In this document: piece by piece, positions 6,941-11,195 of the stretch
Numbering within the stretch: position 1 is the stretch's first letter
Layout of the letters: every line of letters begins with the position of its first letter
From: Clostridiales bacterium
GTDB lineage: Bacteria > Bacillota > Clostridia > Lachnospirales > WQUN01
Direction of reading: 5' to 3'
NCBI GenBank assembly: GCA_031289625.1
Contig: JAITPB010000197.1
Location: forward strand, 1 to 11,195
DNA: 11,195 nucleotides
Notes under the pieces: model-generated
Databases searched by the model: none
What the model saw: only the letters and a program-made list of their open reading frames with translations
What the model was told of the DNA's origin: nothing
Made by a program: the position numbers and the translations under genes

Positions 6941-7582
6941 TTATACTTTAAAAATTGTGTCGTCCAGATTTACATTATACTCGAAAGTCTTGTAAGTCAC
7001 AATGATCCTTTCACTGCCTTGCGGATCATAGACGATCATTTTCAATGGCTTGCGCGTTTGATTGTCTACCCACAGTTTTTCCGAAGAGAGATAGGGATGG
7101 CCGCCAGGCACTTGCGCCTCCAGCACTGTACAAGGCGCGTCTGACATTTTGGCCGCGCTGATAGAAACTTCATTGCTTTTTAAATAATTTTTAATGAAGC
7201 TGGTCAGAAAAATTTCGCTGCGTTCTTGCGATTCCCTGGTGGATACCGCGACCTTGCCGGAAATGCGCGTGTTGTATTGATAGATGGTTTTGCCGTCCGT
7301 TAAAGTGATATTGCCCGCCACTTTTTCGGGGCCTGTGACTTCGATGCGGTATTCTCCTGTAATTCTGCATCGCTGTACGGTATCATAGACATTGGATCCC
7401 TTGTTGGATTTATATTCCACCGTGGCGCTGCATTCGTAGCTTTGCATATTCACCAGTTGGCTCTGTATTTTTTCATATGCGTTTTGTGTTTTTACGGCTT
7501 TTTTATCAGCGGTGAGGTTCTGGCAGCCAGCCAGCGTGATGATGGCGGCGCACAGCGCCGCGAGGCGTACTCTGACTTTCAT
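6941..7582 (-). CDS. GerS-like / LolA-fold lipoprotein
   Basis: The 213-residue product has a lipoprotein signal peptide: charged MKVRVR, a hydrophobic core, and lipobox LAGC with Cys20. After processing, a beta-rich domain resembles the LolA-like family: SYECSATVEYKSNKG, YRIEVTGPEKVAGNITLTDGKTIYQYN, LWVDNQTRKPLKMIVYD and VTYKTFEYN. GerS of Clostridioides difficile has this architecture, lies upstream of alr2, and is needed for cortex hydrolysis during germination. Gene order and length match, so GerS-type function is likely but not proven; it could be a general lipoprotein of the same fold. The ATG at 7582 has GGGGG 7 nt upstream. It is the first gene of a unit with alr and mazF, set 9 nt before alr. 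Confidence 0.75.
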   Translation of the reverse strand: MKVRVRLAALCAAIITLAGCQNLTADKKAVKTQNAYEKIQSQLVNMQSYECSATVEYKSNKGSNVYDTVQRCRITGEYRIEVTGPEKVAGNITLTDGKTIYQYNTRISGKVAVSTRESQERSEIFLTSFIKNYLKSNEVSISAAKMSDAPCTVLEAQVPGGHPYLSSEKLWVDNQTRKPLKMIVYDPQGSERIIVTYKTFEYNVNLDDTIFKV

Positions 7583-7682
7583 GCGGATACCCCCGTTGAA
7601 AAATGTGCGCGTTCACCGGCGCTTCCATAAACTCCACTATTTAGAAAGGAATGAACAGGAACGCCGTCTTTTCGCGTAATAC

Positions 7683-7711
7683 ATTATACGGGCGGGCCGC
7701 CGGAATTATGT
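7683..7711 (-). promoter_or_regulatory. Candidate promoter of gerS-alr unit
   Basis: On the minus strand TATAAT (7688-7683) lies about 100 nt before the gerS-like start. The sigma-A -35 at 17 nt is poor (ACATAA, 7711-7706). The same stretch can be read as sigma-E-like, with ACATAA spaced 15 nt from CGTATAAT. The choice cannot be made from sequence alone. Confidence 0.4.
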
Positions 7712-7751
7712 TTTTACGCGCGGGATCTTTTGTGAGGATGGGATTTTTGAT

Positions 7752-7780
7752 TTGACAATCTGGACAAGATAACATAAAAT
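7752..7780 (+). promoter_or_regulatory. Strong sigma-A promoter of the pilin unit
   Basis: TTGACA (7752-7757) is a perfect -35. After exactly 17 nt comes TAAAAT (7775-7780), one mismatch from consensus. Transcription would begin near 7787, giving a leader of about 65 nt before the pilin TTG start. Confidence 0.85.
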
Positions 7781-7852
7781 TAATCCAATATCCTATTTCA
7801 ACATCCTCATCCAACATGCATTTGTATGACATCCAGGGGGGAGGGGTTATTC

Positions 7853-8332
7853 TTGAAGCAGCAGGGGGTATTGCGGTCAGAATCGGGGCTGACGCTGATG
7901 GAATTGATCATTGTGCTGGCCATCATCGCCATCATAGGCGCTATTCTCGCGCCCAATTTTTTGACAGCCACCGATAAAGCCAGGCTGAAAAGCGACATCC
8001 AGTCAGCCAAAGTCATTCAAGCCGCCATCGAGCTTTATGAGGCGGAACATTCGGAAGCTTTAAACAAGGCCGGCGCGACAGACGCATCGACCTTCCAATC
8101 TAACATCCTATCAACGCTGCAACAATACGATTACTTGAAAGCGTCTCAGTCGGACGGGCAAACCGACAAGGCCTATTGGGCCTATGATTCCGCCGCCCAG
8201 TTCGTAAAAGTAAACATCACCGCGTGCAGCGATAAAATTAAATCTGATATTTACCATTCGCTGACGCCCGCGGAGCAGAATTTTGTCATGGGCAGCGGCG
8301 CCGTTTCCAGTTCCACAACCACGCAGAATTGA
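7853..8332 (+). CDS. Type IV pilin (ComGC/PilA/GspG-like prepilin)
   Basis: The 159-residue protein has a classic class III prepilin signal. A short basic leader ends in Gly12, followed by LTLMELIIVLAIIAIIGAILAPNF with Glu at mature position 5, then about 110 soluble residues ending in a Ser/Thr tail. A prepilin peptidase should cut after Gly12, and the mature protein would assemble into a pilus or pseudopilus. The mature domain has one Cys, so no internal disulfide. An ATG at 7826 is in frame but overlies the ribosome binding site. The TTG at 7853 lies 8 nt after GGAGG and gives a 12-residue leader, so I chose it. Being the first gene after a strong promoter, it is the best candidate for the major pilin. 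ComGC-type DNA-uptake and motility pili cannot be told apart here. Confidence 0.92.
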   Translation: MKQQGVLRSESGLTLMELIIVLAIIAIIGAILAPNFLTATDKARLKSDIQSAKVIQAAIELYEAEHSEALNKAGATDASTFQSNILSTLQQYDYLKASQSDGQTDKAYWAYDSAAQFVKVNITACSDKIKSDIYHSLTPAEQNFVMGSGAVSSSTTTQN

Positions 8333-8452
8333 AACGATACGCGCGGACGCATTGATTTATCTGCAAGACCACAGGCGATTAAAGACCGTCCCTGCGGGAC
8401 ATGAAACGGAAGTGATCGAATTTATTGGGATAAAATTTATTGGATTTGTTTT

Positions 8453-9085
8453 TTGGCGGGCCTTCTGACAGGACTGGCCGCCGAATGGCTGGTTCGAAGG
8501 TTTTTAATGGAATATAGCCGCGCCGCGCGCATGGCAGGTGTGCGCGCGGCTTTTATTATGCTTTGCGCGGGATGGCTTACGGCGGGCGTATACACTCGAT
8601 TTGGTTTGAGTGAAAAACTGATACTGTACGCGCTGCTGATTCTGCTGCTGCTCGCGGCGGGCCTGATCGATCTGTATCTGCAAATTTTGCCTAACGTAGT
8701 CGTCCTGCCGGGGTTTTTGGCTGGACTGGGTTATTATAGCGTGAAAAGCGTATTGGAAATGGACGCGCGTCCGCTGGCTTTCTCCGTTTTTGGCGCGTTA
8801 GCTGGCGGCGCCGTTCTTTTTCTGGTGATTCGCGTCAGCAGAGGCGGCATGGGCTTAGGCGACATGAAATTCTTAATGATGATCGGCGCGTTTATGGGCC
8901 CGGTCAACAGCCTTATCGCACTGACGCTCGCCGTAATTTTGGGAGGCGCCCTCGGCGTGATTTTGATCGCGGCGCGGGTTGCCAACCGGAAAACGCCTGT
9001 GCCCTTTGGCCCTTTTTTGGCGGTCGGCGCTTTGACCATGATTTTTTATGACGCGCCCATCCGTCAATGGCTGGCCGGCGCGTGA
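8453..9085 (+). CDS. Prepilin peptidase (A24 family), short form with uncertain start
   Basis: This aspartic membrane protease removes leaders from type IV prepilins. Both catalytic motifs are present: LIDLYLQILPN (Asp73) and GMGLGDMKF (Asp137). About six to seven membrane helices are predicted. The protein is about 210 residues, shorter than PilD or ComC, because the N-terminal cytoplasmic domain with its CxxC pairs is absent. N-methylation of pilins is therefore not expected. The TTG at 8453 is the only standard start in frame, but it lacks a Shine-Dalgarno sequence and cuts the first helix (FLAGLLTGLAAEWLVRRF). Extending upstream in frame adds DKIYWIC before this helix. An ATT at 8420 with GGAAG 7 nt upstream is possible. 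One extra T in the T6 run at 8449-8454 would instead join the GTG-initiated frame at 8412. Confidence 0.88.
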   Translation: MAGLLTGLAAEWLVRRFLMEYSRAARMAGVRAAFIMLCAGWLTAGVYTRFGLSEKLILYALLILLLLAAGLIDLYLQILPNVVVLPGFLAGLGYYSVKSVLEMDARPLAFSVFGALAGGAVLFLVIRVSRGGMGLGDMKFLMMIGAFMGPVNSLIALTLAVILGGALGVILIAARVANRKTPVPFGPFLAVGALTMIFYDAPIRQWLAGA

Positions 9086-9109
9086 GGATTTAACCTTGAG
9101 GAATCAATC

Positions 9110-9646
9110 ATGAAACGGACAAACGGATACAGTTTATTGGAAACATCCATCGCGGCCGCCGTTTTCTTTTTATTGATTCTCTGCGCCGTCCGGCTGATGG
9201 TTTTTACGTCTCAAGCTTCCGGGCGGGCGCTGGCACAGCATGAATTGCGGGAAAACGCCCGAACCGCTCTGGAAGTGCTGACAGCCAATGTTGAGCTAGC
9301 TGAAAAAGTTTCTTTGAAGACGTCACGGGATGGCTCGCTTCGATCGCTGATTGTCTGGGAGGAAGTCCTGGAAAAGGAAAAATCGGTTCTGAAGCCCTAT
9401 GAGTTTCGATACAATTCACAACTGAACGCGAATGAGGCGTCTTATCACCGGCTGCTGTTCGGCGGCGCTAACGAATTGGCTTCCTATATCCGATGGATCA
9501 AAATGTCTATACAGAATGGCGTCCTGCGCATTGTGCTGTCGACAGACGATCATGTGAAGGGCAGAACGGCCATAAACGCGCTGCCGATCACCCTCCAGAC
9601 AGCAATAAGCCTCCGGGGTAAGGAGGTAATTTATTTGATAGAATGA
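9110..9646 (+). CDS. Minor pilin / pseudopilin with prepilin leader (PilW/GspJ/ComGF-like)
   Basis: The 178-residue product starts MKRTNG, then YSLLETSIAAAVFFLLILCAVRL. This gives a 6-residue leader ending in Gly6, Glu at mature position 5, and a membrane helix of about 20 residues. An amphipathic region follows (ALAQHELRENARTALEVLTANVELAEKV), then a beta-rich globular part. This spacing and the RENARTAL segment resemble minor pilins of the PilW/GspJ/ComGF type, which prime pilus assembly; I cannot assign it to one of them. The ATG at 9110 has GAGGAATC upstream. It lies 24 nt after the peptidase gene and is presumably cotranscribed with it, making it a substrate of that peptidase. Confidence 0.85.
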   Translation: MKRTNGYSLLETSIAAAVFFLLILCAVRLMVFTSQASGRALAQHELRENARTALEVLTANVELAEKVSLKTSRDGSLRSLIVWEEVLEKEKSVLKPYEFRYNSQLNANEASYHRLLFGGANELASYIRWIKMSIQNGVLRIVLSTDDHVKGRTAINALPITLQTAISLRGKEVIYLIE

Positions 9647-9676
9647 ATCAAAAAAATAAAATAAAAGGAGCCAGCT

Positions 9677-10243
9677 ATGTGGGAAAAATTTTACCCCGAT
9701 CACTTCTATGACACGATTTTTGAAATCCCCTATAAAACATTAAAAGAAAAAAATATTCAGGCGTTGATTTTTGACGTAGACAACACGCTGACCGCGTACC
9801 GTGCCAAACGGCCTCCGGAAAAAACGTCCAGTCTGCTCCTGCGGCTGAAAAAAATGGGCTTCAAGATCGCGCTTTTGACCAACAACAATAAGCAAAGGCT
9901 GACGGTATTCAATGAAAACTTGAAACTGCCCGCGTATCATCAGGGTTTGAAGCCATTGGCCGGCAAGGCGAAAAAAGCCATGAAAGAACTGGGCGTATCC
10001 GCCGGGCAGACCGCAATCATCGGGGATCAGGCTTTGACCGACATCTGGTGCGGGAAGCGCTTAAAACTGACCACCATCCTTGTCAAACCCATTTCCCAAA
10101 AAGACGCGTTTGGCGTGGTTCTAAAGCGCGGTTTGGAAAAGAAAATTATTTCTTCTTATTTAAAAAATCACGATTCAAATTTAAAAAATCACGATTCAAA
10201 TTTGAAAAATCACGATTCAAATCATCAGGAACCGAAAAAATGA
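9677..10243 (+). CDS. yqeG: YqeG family HAD-IIIA phosphatase-like protein
   Basis: This 188-residue HAD-superfamily protein has motif I as DVDNTL (nucleophile Asp33, acid/base Asp35), motif II as LLTNNN, a Lys in LKPLAGK, and motif IV as GDQALTDIWCGKRL (Asp117, Asp122). It matches YqeG, close to phosphatidylglycerophosphate phosphatases, but its substrate here is unproven. The ATG has AAGGAG about 7 nt upstream. It lies 30 nt after the minor-pilin gene and overlaps aroE by 4 bp (ATGA). In B. subtilis yqeG and aroE flank yqeH; here yqeH is absent. The last 29 residues are unusual: LKNHDSN occurs three times, from a 21-bp tandem repeat. The normal domain appears to end near residue 160, so the repeat is an extra hydrophilic tail. 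Confidence 0.93.
   Translation: MWEKFYPDHFYDTIFEIPYKTLKEKNIQALIFDVDNTLTAYRAKRPPEKTSSLLLRLKKMGFKIALLTNNNKQRLTVFNENLKLPAYHQGLKPLAGKAKKAMKELGVSAGQTAIIGDQALTDIWCGKRLKLTTILVKPISQKDAFGVVLKRGLEKKIISSYLKNHDSNLKNHDSNLKNHDSNHQEPKK
10160..10222. repeat. Three 21-bp tandem repeats at the yqeG-aroE junction
   Basis: Units at 10160-10180, 10181-10201 and 10202-10222 are 21 bp each and identical except for one A-to-G change in the third. In the yqeG frame each reads LKNHDSN. The array ends about 18 nt before the aroE ATG, which itself overlaps the yqeG stop. Confidence 0.95.
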
Positions 10244-11115
10244 CGCCGATTTTGATTTCAGGAAAAACCGCTGTCTACGGCGTGATCGGAGATCCGGTGG
10301 CGCACAGTTTATCGCCGCGGATTCACAAGCTGTTCGCGCAAAAAAATCAAGATGATTTGATTTACGCCGCGTTTCATGTCCAGCCTTCCCACTTGGGGCC
10401 AGCGGTTCACGGGGCGCACAGCCTGGGCCTTCCAGGGCTGAACGTGACCATTCCGCATAAACAGACCTGCATGGATTTCTGCTCGGCGATCGATCCGGAC
10501 GCGGAACAAATGGGCGCCGTCAATACATTGGTTTATACGAAAGATGGCTATCAAGGTTTTAATACGGACTGGATCGGTATGGACAGGGCGCTTCAGGCGC
10601 GCGGCGTTTGCATAGCGGGACGCTCCGTCGTCGTGCTGGGCGCGGGCGGTTCCGCGCGGGCGGCGTGCGTCATGGCCGGGCGGGAAGGCGCGGCGCACCT
10701 GACGATTGTCAACCGGACGCGGGAAAAAGCCGAGGCGCTGGCGCGCTTAACGCAAAAAATCCCCATTTCTGTCATGACGCCTTCGGAAATAGGGCATATT
10801 AAAAAAAAAGATATTGTCATTCAAACGACGTCTGTGGGATTTGGATCGCAGGCCGGCCTGTCGCCTGTCGGTTCAGAAAGTTTTTTTGAGGGGGTTGACG
10901 CGGCATTCGATATCATTTATATTCCGTGGGAAACAGAGTTTCTCAAAATGGCGCGGCGCGCTTCTGTCAAAACGGCGTTCAACGGTTTTTCCATGCTGGT
11001 CTATCAGGCGGCTGCCGCTTACGAAATATGGCGGGGCGCCGCTCTAAAAGAAAATTTTCTGTCCGAAGTGATAGAAACGCTTTCTTCCGAAATCAAACAG
11101 GATTTTCACTCCTAG
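10240..11115 (+). CDS. aroE: Shikimate dehydrogenase (NADP+)
   Basis: AroE reduces 3-dehydroshikimate to shikimate in the chorismate pathway. This 291-residue protein has the substrate-site SLSP (residues 23-26), NVTIPHK with catalytic Lys74, and NTDWIGM with catalytic Asp110. The NADP-binding loop GAGGSARA and VNRTREKA (with NRT at 158-160) indicate NADP preference. QTTSVG and FNGFSMLVYQAA complete the domain. The frame is open upstream, but the family begins near VYGVIGDP, so the ATG at 10240 is chosen. It overlaps the yqeG stop as ATGA and has AGGA 9 nt upstream. A prepilin gene starts inside its last 90 bases. Placement inside a pilus locus is a known arrangement in some clostridial relatives as far as I recall, probably reflecting old gene order rather than function. 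Confidence 0.96.
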   Translation: MTPILISGKTAVYGVIGDPVAHSLSPRIHKLFAQKNQDDLIYAAFHVQPSHLGPAVHGAHSLGLPGLNVTIPHKQTCMDFCSAIDPDAEQMGAVNTLVYTKDGYQGFNTDWIGMDRALQARGVCIAGRSVVVLGAGGSARAACVMAGREGAAHLTIVNRTREKAEALARLTQKIPISVMTPSEIGHIKKKDIVIQTTSVGFGSQAGLSPVGSESFFEGVDAAFDIIYIPWETEFLKMARRASVKTAFNGFSMLVYQAAAAYEIWRGAALKENFLSEVIETLSSEIKQDFHS

Positions 11116-11195
11116 AAGCGATCCTGGCCTTAGCGGCGGCGGCCATTCTGGCGGCTGTCCTATCGGTTTTTGCGGGAACCGATCGCGGCAGGGTA
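11028..11195 (+). CDS. Prepilin-like protein, partial, runs off the right edge
   Basis: This frame is different from that of aroE, and its 3' end lies beyond the window. It reads GFSLLEAILALAAAAILAAVLSVFAG from 11100. This is a canonical type IV prepilin cleavage site (Gly before Phe), Glu at mature position 5 and a hydrophobic helix. The nearest in-frame standard start is the ATG at 11028, giving a 25-residue basic leader (MAGRRSKRKFSVRSD and so on) and an 88-bp overlap with aroE. No Shine-Dalgarno sequence is visible before it, so a non-standard start or translation coupled to aroE is possible. It is probably another minor pilin, processed by the peptidase encoded at 8453-9085. The signal-peptide call is firm, the start is weak. 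Confidence 0.8.
   Translation, partial: MAGRRSKRKFSVRSDRNAFFRNQTGFSLLEAILALAAAAILAAVLSVFAGTDRGRV

Larger units (their letters stand above)
7583..7852. other. Divergent intergenic region between gerS and pilin units
   Basis: This 270-bp gap separates the two transcription directions. It holds the candidate gerS-side promoter (7683-7711), the strong pilin promoter (7752-7780) and the pilin ribosome binding site (GGAGG, 7840-7844). A minus-strand open frame at 7641-7832 lacks a ribosome binding site and is not counted as a gene. I see no terminator or regulator operator that I can name. Confidence 0.7.

Noticed and set aside
7641..7832. A 63-codon minus-strand open frame with a CPDC motif in the divergent gap.
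   Set aside because: There is no ribosome binding site before its ATG (the upstream sequence is pyrimidine-rich), and it lies antisense over the strong pilin promoter.
8388..8400. A small perfect hairpin GTCCC-TGC-GGGAC between the pilin and peptidase genes.
   Set aside because: It has a 5-bp stem and no T-tract, so it is not a terminator, and no regulatory role can be supported.

Overview
The window reads as a chromosomal segment of an endospore-forming clostridium-like member of the Bacillota. The clues are a Soj/Spo0J partition pair followed by a DUF4446 gene, a lipoprotein gene of GerS type directly upstream of alanine racemase, alr followed by an EndoA/MazF-type RNase gene, strong purine-rich Shine-Dalgarno sites, GTG and TTG starts, and a Gram-positive-style type IV pilus locus. 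No mobile element, CRISPR array, rRNA or tRNA gene was recognised.

Left part, minus strand, about 383-7582. Read in the direction of transcription there are three units. (1) gerS-like lipoprotein, alr, and mazF, ending at a hairpin terminator near 5290-5311. (2) An LCP-family cell-wall glycopolymer transferase and a TraX-family membrane protein overlapping by 4 bp, with a TTGTAA-N17-TATACT promoter and a terminator at 2741-2778. (3) parA(soj), parB(spo0J) and a DUF4446 membrane protein, tightly coupled, with an extended -10 promoter near 2619-2648. This unit converges on a small two-helix membrane protein gene at the left edge (13-264), with a bidirectional hairpin between them.

Right part, plus strand, about 7752-11195. 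A strong consensus promoter (TTGACA-N17-TAAAAT) drives a type IV pilus gene series: a pilin with a TTG start, a short prepilin peptidase, and a minor-pilin-like protein. These are followed by yqeG (HAD phosphatase family) and aroE (shikimate dehydrogenase). A further prepilin gene begins inside the 3' end of aroE and runs off the right edge. The 270-bp gap at 7583-7852 is the divergent promoter region between the two halves.

The units cover chromosome segregation, cell-wall assembly and D-alanine supply, a toxin-type RNase, and pilus or DNA-uptake machinery with shikimate-pathway genes embedded in it. Nothing here is clearly a new system. The most useful second looks are the overlapping prepilin gene at the right edge, the doubtful 5' end of the prepilin peptidase (non-standard start or a one-base frameshift at a T6 run), MazF without an adjacent antitoxin, and the triplicated 21-bp repeat forming the C-terminus of YqeG.
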